A stretch of 12,731 nt of DNA, from the NCBI GenBank assembly GCA_947454745.1, contig CANGMV010000010.1, forward strand, positions 1-12,731, written 5' to 3'. The translations under genes and the position numbers were made by a program. Positions 6,207 to 12,731 of the stretch are shown in pieces. The stretch's first letter is position 1. Each line of letters begins with the position of its first letter. Source of the DNA: Bacteroidota bacterium (GTDB taxonomy: Bacteria; Bacteroidota; Bacteroidia; Chitinophagales; Chitinophagaceae). The notes beneath the pieces were generated by a model that was not told where the DNA came from, made no database searches, and saw nothing but the letters and a program-made list of their open reading frames with translations.

Positions 6207-7325
6207 ATGAGTAAAAAAGGTAAGGTTTTAGTCGCTATGAGCGGCGGAATTGACAGTACAGTCGCAGCCCTTATGCTGCATAATGAAGGTTACGATGTGG
6301 TGGGCATCACCATGAAAACCTGGGATTATTCCACAAGCAATACAAATGGCAAAGAAACAGGATGTTGTAATATAGACTCCTTTAACGATGCAAGATTAGC
6401 TGCTGTAAACAACGGCTTCCCCCATTATATATTAGACATTAGAGAAGAATTTGGCGATTTTGTCATTGAAAATTTTGTAGAAGAATATTTAGCCGGCCGC
6501 ACACCCAACCCTTGTGTAATGTGTAATACGCATATTAAATGGAGGGCATTGTTAAAAAGAGCCGACGCCTTAGGTTGTGATTTTATTGCTACTGGCCACT
6601 ACGCTAAAGTGCGTCAACATACCAATGGACGTTATGTCATTTCAAAAGGACTAGATGAAACGAAGGACCAGAGTTATGTATTATGGGGAGTAGATCAGGA
6701 TTTATTAAGCCGTACTATTTTGCCATTAGGTGGAATGCATAAAACAGAGATCAGACAAATGGCAATAGATATGGGCTATCCCGAACTCGCTAAAAAAAGT
6801 GAGAGCTATGAAATTTGTTTTGTGCCTGATAATGATTACAGAGGATTTTTAAAAAGACGTGTAGACGGATTAGAAGAGCGTGTGAATGGAGGTTGGTTTG
6901 TGGATACGAATGGAAAAAGATTAGGAAAACATAAGGGCTATCCATTTTATACCATTGGTCAACGTAAGGGCTTAGAAATCGCATTGGGCAAACCTGCTTA
7001 CGTGACAGCAATTGATCCTGTAAAAAATATTGTGGTGATTGGTGAAGAAAAAGACTTGGATTCTAATGACATGTTGGTGTCCAAAATCAATTGGATTAAA
7101 TACGATCATTTGGATGGACCTACCGATTTGATGGCTAAAATAAGATACCACGACAGCGGTGCATTATGTACCCTATCGCATACTCATAATGGTGTAGAAG
7201 CTAAGTTTTATGAAAACGTTAAGAGCATTGCACCCGGACAAAGTGCTGTGTTTTACGAAGGCGATGATGTAGTGGCTGGGGGAATTATTCAAAGCGGAAG
7301 TTTACTACCAAAGCTTTCGTTATAA
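6207..7325 (+). CDS. mnmA: tRNA-specific 2-thiouridylase MnmA
   Basis: Activates U34 of Lys, Glu and Gln tRNAs with ATP and replaces its 2-oxygen with sulfur, giving the s2U34 base needed for accurate decoding of two-box codons. It has 372 residues, normal for the family. The N-terminal PP-loop ATPase motif is SGGIDST (12-18), with Ile where many homologues have Val. C103 in GRTPNPCVMCN is the catalytic cysteine by family alignment, followed by FIATGHYAK (126-134) and DQSYVLWG (154-161). C204 in SYEICFVP is the second catalytic cysteine. TIGQRKGL, near residue 250, marks the start of the C-terminal beta-barrel domains. All expected residues are present. The start is ATG at 6207. It is divergent from ssb and convergent with the RNA methyltransferase gene, with only 12 bases between the stop codons and no hairpin between them. 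The sulfur donor partners are not in the window. Confidence 0.97.
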   Translation: MSKKGKVLVAMSGGIDSTVAALMLHNEGYDVVGITMKTWDYSTSNTNGKETGCCNIDSFNDARLAAVNNGFPHYILDIREEFGDFVIENFVEEYLAGRTPNPCVMCNTHIKWRALLKRADALGCDFIATGHYAKVRQHTNGRYVISKGLDETKDQSYVLWGVDQDLLSRTILPLGGMHKTEIRQMAIDMGYPELAKKSESYEICFVPDNDYRGFLKRRVDGLEERVNGGWFVDTNGKRLGKHKGYPFYTIGQRKGLEIALGKPAYVTAIDPVKNIVVIGEEKDLDSNDMLVSKINWIKYDHLDGPTDLMAKIRYHDSGALCTLSHTHNGVEAKFYENVKSIAPGQSAVFYEGDDVVAGGIIQSGSLLPKLSL

Positions 7326-7337
7326 TTAGATTGAAAT

Positions 7338-8339
7338 TTATTCTGCAATTTTTTCGAGCAAAGCACCAAACAAAGTGTCAGCTTGTTGGTCGTATCCTTT
7401 AAAGTATTGTTGCTTGACTACTTTAAATTTACCCGTAGCTAATAATGCTTCCACATTGTTTTCATTTTCGTCCTTATAAACAGAGCAAGTTGCATAAAGT
7501 AAATGCCCATTTAGTTTTACGGTCGGAATGATGTTTTTTAATATTTGCGCTTGCAATTTTGTGTACTTGCTTAACTGAGCTTCTGTGAAATAAGCCAACT
7601 GCTCGGGTGTTCTTCCCCAGGTACCACTTCCGGAACAAGGTACATCGGCGAAAACAAAATCAAATGGTTTCTTAATATCAAAAGCTTGCGTTAAATCAAT
7701 TTCTTGCACACTTGCAGGACGAATACCTGCTTCTTGTAAACGCTTATCGGCATTGAATAAAATACTTTCTCTAATATCCGATAAGTGCATTCTAATATTA
7801 GACATAGTATCGAACATTAAAATGGTTTTACCACCACTTGCAGCACAAGCATCCCATACTTGTATAGCTTGTTCCACGCTGGTTGGAACCAATTTTAATA
7901 GTTCAGCAATGGCCTGAGAATTTAAATCTTGAATCACTGCTTCCTTATTTAATTCCAATACATTTTGCAAGGAAGTAGTATTCGAAAAAGCAAATGCATT
8001 TTCTCGCACTTCTTTGAATTCGATATTTGCTGCCTGTAATTTTTGAATTACTTTTTCCTTTTGCCAAGGACGTATTCGAATAAATAATAAAGGTTGTACT
8101 TTATGCGACTGCACAAAAGCTTCCTTGTCAATTTGTTCAGAGATTTTATTAGCTAATGGAAATGCATTCATCGCATTTCTAAAATGCGCATAACATAAAG
8201 CACTAATATTTTTTCGATCCTTACTTCCATGTTTTTTATTTGCTGCAAAATATTTTTTTAAATAATTGGCAAGCGGCTCTTCCCCATGGTAAGCTGCAAT
8301 TAATTTATTGGCGATATCTTCATGTACTGCGTAATGCAT
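7338..8339 (-). CDS. NOL1/NOP2/Sun (RsmB/RsmF-type) RNA m5C methyltransferase
   Basis: A SAM-dependent RNA (cytosine-5) methyltransferase, most likely acting on rRNA. It has 333 residues, much shorter than E. coli RsmB (about 430). The N-terminal part (about 1-150) is weakly conserved but includes a PLLFIRIR stretch (83-90) like the family's pre-catalytic domain. The Rossmann core carries VWDACAASGGKT (161-172; SAM-binding motif I, with Ser where many homologues have Pro), FADVPCSGSGTWGR (230-243; motif IV with C235) and LLYATCSVYKDENE (280-293; motif VI with C285, the likely nucleophile). Both cysteines of this class are present. Which rRNA base is modified cannot be told from sequence, so no symbol is given. 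Its ATG overlaps the sucB stop by one base (TAATG), indicating translational coupling in the sucA-sucB operon. Confidence 0.9.
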   Translation of the reverse strand: MHYAVHEDIANKLIAAYHGEEPLANYLKKYFAANKKHGSKDRKNISALCYAHFRNAMNAFPLANKISEQIDKEAFVQSHKVQPLLFIRIRPWQKEKVIQKLQAANIEFKEVRENAFAFSNTTSLQNVLELNKEAVIQDLNSQAIAELLKLVPTSVEQAIQVWDACAASGGKTILMFDTMSNIRMHLSDIRESILFNADKRLQEAGIRPASVQEIDLTQAFDIKKPFDFVFADVPCSGSGTWGRTPEQLAYFTEAQLSKYTKLQAQILKNIIPTVKLNGHLLYATCSVYKDENENNVEALLATGKFKVVKQQYFKGYDQQADTLFGALLEKIAE

Positions 8340-9562
8340 TACAGTTCTAATAAGCTAGCCACTGGATCCTTCCCTATTAACAATAAAGCAGGATTTTCCA
8401 ATAACGCTTTTACGCGAACTAAGAATCCTACGCTCTCACGACCATCAATAATTCGGTGATCATAGCTCAAAGCCAAGTACATCATTGGTAAAATTTTCAC
8501 TTCACCATTCACTGCCATTGGGCGATCTTGAATTTTATGCATTCCTAAAATAGCTGACTGAGGAATATTGATAATTGGAGTACTCATTAAGCTACCAAAT
8601 ACACCACCATTGGTGATGGTAAAAGTACCACCAGTTAAATCTTCGGCAGTTAATTTTGAATCTCTTGCCTTGCCAGCTAAAACAATTACATTTTTCTCAA
8701 TCTCCGCCATACTTAAACTTTCTACATTTCTGATTACAGGAACCGTTAAGCCTCTTGGTGTACTTACTGCAATACTAATATCAGCATAGTCATGGTATAA
8801 TAATTGATCTCCGTCAATAAATGCATTCACTGTTGGCCACTCTGTTAAAGCAATAGCACATGCTTTTGCAAAGAAGCTCATAAATCCTAAGTTCACGCCA
8901 TGCGCTTCCTTAAACTTATCTTTAAATTGTTTTCTTATTTGCATAATCGCAGTCATGTCTACTTCATTAAATGTAGTTAACATGGCCGTGGTATTTTTTG
9001 CTTCTACCAATCGACGACTAATTGTTTTTCGAAGGTTACTCATTTTCTCAGGACGCACATTGCGAGAAAATAATTCCTGTCCAGCAAACTGAATTTTTCC
9101 AGGATTGTTTAATGCATCTAATACATCTATCTTGGTAATTTTACCAGCATACCCACTTGCTTTAATTTGCGAAGCATCCACTTTTTTATCTGCGATAATT
9201 GCGGCAGCAACTGGTGTTGTTTTGATATTATTAGGAACAGATGTAACTGGTGCTTGTGTTGATGCAGCTGTTGCTGGAGTAGCAGGCACTGGAGTAGCAG
9301 CAGGCGTTTCAGCTTGAGCAGGCTTCGCAGCGGTCTCATCGATATCTGCTAATACATCTCCAATTAAAATACTATCTCCTTCCTTTGCTTTATGAAACAA
9401 AATGCCTGCTTGTTCAGCATTCACTTCGAAAGTAGCTTTCTCACTTTCTAATTCCGCAATTACTTCATCACGGTCTACCCATGCTCCTTCGGCCTTTGTC
9501 CATTTTAACAAAGTCACTTCTGTTATTGACTCTCCTACCGTTGGTACTTTTATTGAAATCAT
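8339..9562 (-). CDS. sucB: 2-oxoglutarate dehydrogenase E2, dihydrolipoyllysine succinyltransferase
   Basis: The core of the 2-oxoglutarate dehydrogenase complex: its lipoyl arm takes the succinyl group from E1 and passes it to CoA. It has 407 residues in the standard order. A lipoyl domain (1-76) has the lipoylation site in ELESEKATF (K42). An Ala/Pro/Thr-rich flexible linker spans about 78-113. A peripheral subunit-binding domain (about 115-152) contains [14 protein letters not shown] and [15 protein letters not shown]. The catalytic domain (about 172-407) ends with [16 protein letters not shown], with active-site H369 and D373. Only one lipoyl domain is present, as usual for SucB, and the sequence matches succinyl- rather than acetyltransferases; the sucA neighbour settles this. 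The ATG start lies 22 bases after the sucA stop, and its stop codon overlaps the following methyltransferase start. E3 must be encoded elsewhere. Confidence 0.97.
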   Translation of the reverse strand: MISIKVPTVGESITEVTLLKWTKAEGAWVDRDEVIAELESEKATFEVNAEQAGILFHKAKEGDSILIGDVLADIDETAAKPAQAETPAATPVPATPATAASTQAPVTSVPNNIKTTPVAAAIIADKKVDASQIKASGYAGKITKIDVLDALNNPGKIQFAGQELFSRNVRPEKMSNLRKTISRRLVEAKNTTAMLTTFNEVDMTAIMQIRKQFKDKFKEAHGVNLGFMSFFAKACAIALTEWPTVNAFIDGDQLLYHDYADISIAVSTPRGLTVPVIRNVESLSMAEIEKNVIVLAGKARDSKLTAEDLTGGTFTITNGGVFGSLMSTPIINIPQSAILGMHKIQDRPMAVNGEVKILPMMYLALSYDHRIIDGRESVGFLVRVKALLENPALLLIGKDPVASLLEL

Positions 9563-9584
9563 ACTATTATTTTTATGCTAATTA

Positions 9585-12341
9585 TTATATCGAAAACGCT
9601 GTTGTAATTATATCAGCTTGTTCTTTTGCATGTACTTTCATGTAGCCAGTTGCAGTGGATGCACTTGACTGTCTACTGATCACACCAAATTTGATTGCTT
9701 TTAAATTCATTTGTAAAAAACTTGCAGCTCCCATATTTTGAGGCTCTTCCTGTACCCAGAACCAAACGGCTTTGCCATACTTTTGTTGCAAAGCTGTAAT
9801 TTGATTTACAGGCAAAGGATACAATTGTTCTAAGCGAACAATGGCAACATCATTTCTGTTTTCTGTTTTTTGCTTCTCTGCTAATTCATATGAAATTTTA
9901 CCAGAACAGAATAATACTTTTTTCACTTGAGCAGGATCCGCAACAAAACTATCATCAATCACTTCCTTAAATCCACCCGATGTTAAATCCTTCATATCAC
10001 TAAAGGTCCAAGGACTTCTCAGATTTGCTTTAGGTGAAAAATTAATCATTGGCTTACGGAAATTCCAAGTTAATTGACGTCGCAATGCATGGAAAAAGTT
10101 TGCAGCCGTTGTAATATTGGTGATGATCATATTCTGCTCGGCACATAATTGTAAATATCTTTCCAAACGTGCACTACTATGTTCAGGACCTTGTCCTTCA
10201 TAACCATGCGGCAATAACATCACCACTCCATTTTGTCTTTGCCATTTTTGCTCTCCTGCAGCAATAAATTGGTCAATAATAGTTTGTGCACCATTAGAGA
10301 AATCTCCAAACTGCGCTTCCCAAACTACCAAGGCTTGCGCGTTGGCTAATGCGTAACCATATTCAAAACCCAATACACCATATTCACTTAATAAGGAATT
10401 GTATACTCTGAAAGGTTGTTGATTTTGTGCAATCTGATCGAGTCTGCAATATTGTGCATTCGTATTTTCGTCAAATAAAACTGCATGACGATGACTAAAT
10501 GTACCACGCTTCACGTCCTGTCCGCTCATTCTTACCGTCTTTCCTTCAGATAAAAGAGAAGCATAAGCCATCAGTTCACCAGTAGCCCAATCAACTTTAT
10601 TTTCCGACTCGAATAATTTTATTTTTTCTTGAATTAATTTCTCCACTTTTTTTAATGGCGTAAATCCTTCTGGCCATTTCATTAAAGCGTTGAAAATATA
10701 TTTTGCTTTGTCCTCACTAATACTCGTATCGGGAGAAGATTCAAAATCGGCTGGGGTTGCTTTTTGCATTGCTTTCCACGCCAATTCTGGAGCCTGGTAT
10801 TTATACGGTAATGGATTTTGTTTTACCTCATCCAAACGTGCTTGTAAATCCGACCAAAACTTTTGCTCCATTTCTTTCGCCAAGTTTTGTGCATCTCCTG
10901 TTCCGGTTTGCAATAAAAATTCTACATAGGTTTCTCTTGGATTCTTATGTTGCTCAATTAATTTATACAATTGAGGTTGTGTATATTTAGGATCATCACC
11001 TTCATTGTGTCCATGCTTTCGGTAACAAACCATATCTACAAATATATCTGAATGATAAATTTGTCGGTATTTGGTAGCAATCACAACTGCTTTGTAAACC
11101 GCTTCGGCATCATCTCCGTTTACATGTAATACAGGTGCTTGCACCATCGCAGCAACCGATGTACAATAGTTCGCACTACGTGCATCATCAAAATCGGTAG
11201 TGAAACCAATTTGATTGTTAATTACAAAATGAATAGTACCACCCGTTCTATATCCGTGCAAGTCACACATTTGTAAAATCTCATACACAATACCTTGTCC
11301 TGCAACAGATGCATCACCGTGAATTAAAATAGGCAATACTTTATTGAAATTAGCTTCGTACAATACATCTGCCTTCGCACGCGCAAACCCAAGAACTACA
11401 GGGTCAACTGCTTCCAAGTGTGAAGGGTTTTGCATTAATTTTAAATGCACTTGCTTTTTTGAAATCGTTTCAACTTCCGAGCTATAACCCATATGGTATT
11501 TTACATCACCACTACCCATGGTTTGATCCAACACAGCAGTTCCTTCGAACTCACTAAAAATTTGCTCATAGGTTTTACCCATGATATTTGCTAGCACATT
11601 TAAACGACCTCTATGCGCCATACCAATTACTACTTCCTCAACACCATTATCTGCACCTATATTGATAATTGCATCTAATGCTGCAATAGTTGCCTCTCCT
11701 CCTTCTAATGAAAAACGTTTTTGACCAATATATTTTGTGTGCAAGAACTTCTCGAAGATCACACCTTGATTTAATTTTTCAAGAATGCGTCTTTTTTGAT
11801 CTAATGAAATTGGATCCGAAAAATTATTTTCCATTTCATTTGTTAACCAATCTACTTTAGTTTGGTCTGAGATGTACTTATATTCAATACCAATGTTTTT
11901 TGCATATGCGTTTTGCAAATGCGCAATAATATTTTGTAAACTGGTTGCCCCTAAGCCTAATAAATTTCCAGCATAAAAATTGGTTTGCAAATCAGCCTCG
12001 GCCAATCCAAAAAAATGCAAATCTAAATTCGCTTGTCGATCTTTTCTTTCTCTAATTGGATTGGTCTTCGCAATTAAATGTCCTTTATTACGATATCCTA
12101 ATATTAATCGATAGACATTAATTTCTTTATTCCAATTAATGTCGCTTGCATTTGATGAGCTTACAACATTTGTGCTGTTTGTTGAGGTGGATTGACTCAC
12201 TCCATTTTGAAGAGCGAAATCGAAACCCTCAAAAAACTTTTTTAAATCAGGGTCAACAGACGCTGGATCATTAACAAATTGCTGATACATCCCTTCGATA
12301 TATGATGGATGTGAGTTGGTGATATAGGAGAAATCCTTCAT
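9585..12341 (-). CDS. sucA: 2-oxoglutarate dehydrogenase E1 component
   Basis: Thiamine-diphosphate enzyme of the TCA cycle that decarboxylates 2-oxoglutarate and succinylates the lipoyl group of SucB. It has 918 residues, close to E. coli SucA (933). The N-terminal E2-binding extension starts MKDFSYITNSHPSYIEG, followed by a Ser/Thr/Asn-rich low-complexity linker (about 45-68). The transketolase-like first half shows GMAHRGRLNVLAN (240-252), GDVKYHMGYSSE (278-289), NPSHLEAVDP (305-314), GDASVAGQG (342-350), INNQIGFTT (374-382, cofactor-binding region) and RKHGHNEGDDP (441-451). The second half has SGQDVKRGTFSHRHA, EAQFGDFSNGAQ and LLPHGYEGQGPEHSSAR. All typical motifs are intact. The ATG at 12341 fits homologues. 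It is the first gene of sucA-sucB-methyltransferase and divergent from rpsT; no exact TAnnTTTG box is visible upstream, the closest being GATATTTG at 12383-12376. Confidence 0.98.
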   Translation of the reverse strand: MKDFSYITNSHPSYIEGMYQQFVNDPASVDPDLKKFFEGFDFALQNGVSQSTSTNSTNVVSSSNASDINWNKEINVYRLILGYRNKGHLIAKTNPIRERKDRQANLDLHFFGLAEADLQTNFYAGNLLGLGATSLQNIIAHLQNAYAKNIGIEYKYISDQTKVDWLTNEMENNFSDPISLDQKRRILEKLNQGVIFEKFLHTKYIGQKRFSLEGGEATIAALDAIINIGADNGVEEVVIGMAHRGRLNVLANIMGKTYEQIFSEFEGTAVLDQTMGSGDVKYHMGYSSEVETISKKQVHLKLMQNPSHLEAVDPVVLGFARAKADVLYEANFNKVLPILIHGDASVAGQGIVYEILQMCDLHGYRTGGTIHFVINNQIGFTTDFDDARSANYCTSVAAMVQAPVLHVNGDDAEAVYKAVVIATKYRQIYHSDIFVDMVCYRKHGHNEGDDPKYTQPQLYKLIEQHKNPRETYVEFLLQTGTGDAQNLAKEMEQKFWSDLQARLDEVKQNPLPYKYQAPELAWKAMQKATPADFESSPDTSISEDKAKYIFNALMKWPEGFTPLKKVEKLIQEKIKLFESENKVDWATGELMAYASLLSEGKTVRMSGQDVKRGTFSHRHAVLFDENTNAQYCRLDQIAQNQQPFRVYNSLLSEYGVLGFEYGYALANAQALVVWEAQFGDFSNGAQTIIDQFIAAGEQKWQRQNGVVMLLPHGYEGQGPEHSSARLERYLQLCAEQNMIITNITTAANFFHALRRQLTWNFRKPMINFSPKANLRSPWTFSDMKDLTSGGFKEVIDDSFVADPAQVKKVLFCSGKISYELAEKQKTENRNDVAIVRLEQLYPLPVNQITALQQKYGKAVWFWVQEEPQNMGAASFLQMNLKAIKFGVISRQSSASTATGYMKVHAKEQADIITTAFSI

Positions 12342-12432
12342 TAGATTGCTTTCTTTATATATGATTCTTGGAGGGCAAATATCGGGTTAAATGATTGATT
12401 TTAAAGGAAAAAATTCGCAAAAAAGAAAGCAT

Positions 12433-12452
12433 TTTAAATAGTTTTCGTATTT
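12433..12452. repeat. First copy of a 20-bp direct repeat in the sucA-rpsT gap
   Basis: The sequence is TTTAAATAG followed by TTTTCGTATTT. It matches the copy at 12534-12553 at 19 of 20 bases, with start points 101 bases apart. It lies about 90 bases upstream of the sucA start. It could be a regulator-binding site or a relic of a small duplication; the flanks do not extend the match. Confidence 0.6.
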
Positions 12453-12533
12453 CAAAAACATTCAAATTATCGACATTCACCTCGTTTTTACCTATGAGAC
12501 CAAGATTTTACATAAATTACTGATTATCAATAC

Positions 12534-12553
12534 TTTAAATAGTTTTTGTATTT
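12534..12553. repeat. Second copy of the 20-bp direct repeat in the sucA-rpsT gap
   Basis: The same sequence as 12433-12452, except T for C at the fourteenth base. It lies about 38 bases upstream of the candidate rpsT -7 box, so the two copies flank the middle of the divergent intergenic region. Confidence 0.6.
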
Positions 12554-12590
12554 TTTTTCATTTTAATTTTAATTATTAGGCATCTTCCCT

Positions 12591-12598
12591 TACCTTTG
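12591..12598 (+). promoter_or_regulatory. Candidate Bacteroidota -7 promoter element for rpsT
   Basis: TACCTTTG matches TAnnTTTG exactly, 23 bases before the rpsT ATG. A TTT at 12568-12570, at a 20-base spacing, is a near match to the TTG -33 element. This is the most convincing promoter candidate in the window because both spacing and position fit a strongly expressed ribosomal protein gene. Confidence 0.58.
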
Positions 12599-12621
12599 CC
12601 CTCCTGAAAATTAATTAGTAC

Positions 12622-12731
12622 ATGGCAAATCATTCGGCTACCAAAAAAGATGTAAGACAAGCAACTAAACGTCGCGATAGAAACCGTTATTACGGTAAAA
12701 CAACACGTAATGCAATTCGTGATTTAAAAAC
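12622..12731 (+). CDS. rpsT: 30S ribosomal protein S20, cut by the right window edge
   Basis: Binds 16S rRNA in the body of the small ribosomal subunit early in assembly. Only the first 36 codons are visible. They read [18 protein letters not shown], then a Lys/Arg-rich stretch including [14 protein letters not shown], the typical N-terminus of Bacteroidota S20. S20 is normally about 85-90 residues, so more than half of the gene lies outside the window. The ATG start at 12622 gives the conserved MANH start. It is divergent from sucA across about 280 bases and has a candidate -7 promoter box at 12591. No Shine-Dalgarno sequence is evident, as is common in this phylum. Confidence 0.96.
   Translation, partial: MANHSATKKDVRQATKRRDRNRYYGKTTRNAIRDLK

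Noticed and set aside
9105..9339. Overlapping reading frames rich in Ala/Val or Leu/Gln over the sucB linker
   Set aside because: They arise from the repetitive Ala/Pro/Thr codons of the E2 linker read in other frames.
1..12731. Mobile element, phage defence, CRISPR, toxin-antitoxin or tRNA genes
   Set aside because: Every open stretch is accounted for by housekeeping genes. No spaced repeats of CRISPR type, terminal inverted repeats, transposase motifs or tRNA-like folds were seen.

Overview
The window is an AT-rich, gene-dense piece of a chromosome. It most likely comes from a member of the Bacteroidota, probably near Chitinophagaceae/Sphingobacteriia. Three things point there. The S20, SSB, 2-oxoglutarate dehydrogenase E1 and CcmC/CcmD proteins read like Bacteroidota versions. 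Start codons mostly lack strong Shine-Dalgarno sequences. Several intergenic gaps carry the Bacteroidota -7 promoter motif TAnnTTTG at a sensible distance from a start codon. Rank below phylum is inference. All genes are housekeeping or metabolic; I see no transposase, integrase, phage gene, CRISPR array, tRNA or rRNA. No gap exceeds 300 bases; the longest is sucA-rpsT (about 280 bases).

Layout. (1) 1-1681, minus strand: a probable operon ccmC-ccmD-glutamate dehydrogenase. It joins a CcmC-like haem-handling membrane protein, a 52-codon CcmD-like protein and a glutamate dehydrogenase cut by the left edge. (2) 1903-2952, plus: queA (queuosine synthesis), divergent from ccmC, with two small hairpins in its leader that share a loop hexamer. 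(3) A strong bidirectional terminator at 2972-3007 separates queA from convergent lysC (aspartate kinase, minus). (4) 4427-5515, minus: an Ldh_2-family NAD(P)-dependent malate/lactate-type dehydrogenase. (5) 5636-6058, minus: ssb with its own UUCG-capped terminator. (6) 6207-7325, plus: mnmA (tRNA 2-thiouridylase), divergent from ssb. (7) 7338-12341, minus: a probable sucA-sucB-RNA methyltransferase operon. sucA and sucB are 22 bases apart, and the sucB stop and methyltransferase start overlap as TAATG. (8) 12622 to the right edge, plus: the start of rpsT (ribosomal protein S20).

How the genes work together. SucA and SucB are the E1 and E2 parts of the 2-oxoglutarate dehydrogenase complex; E3 is not in the window. 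Glutamate dehydrogenase acts at the same 2-oxoglutarate node from a different operon. QueA, MnmA and the NOL1/NOP2/Sun-type methyltransferase all modify RNA. LysC opens the aspartate amino-acid pathway. I found no convincing new multi-gene system. The items most worth a second look are non-coding: a 20-bp direct repeat between sucA and rpsT, the twin hairpins before queA, and inverted repeats between ssb and mnmA.
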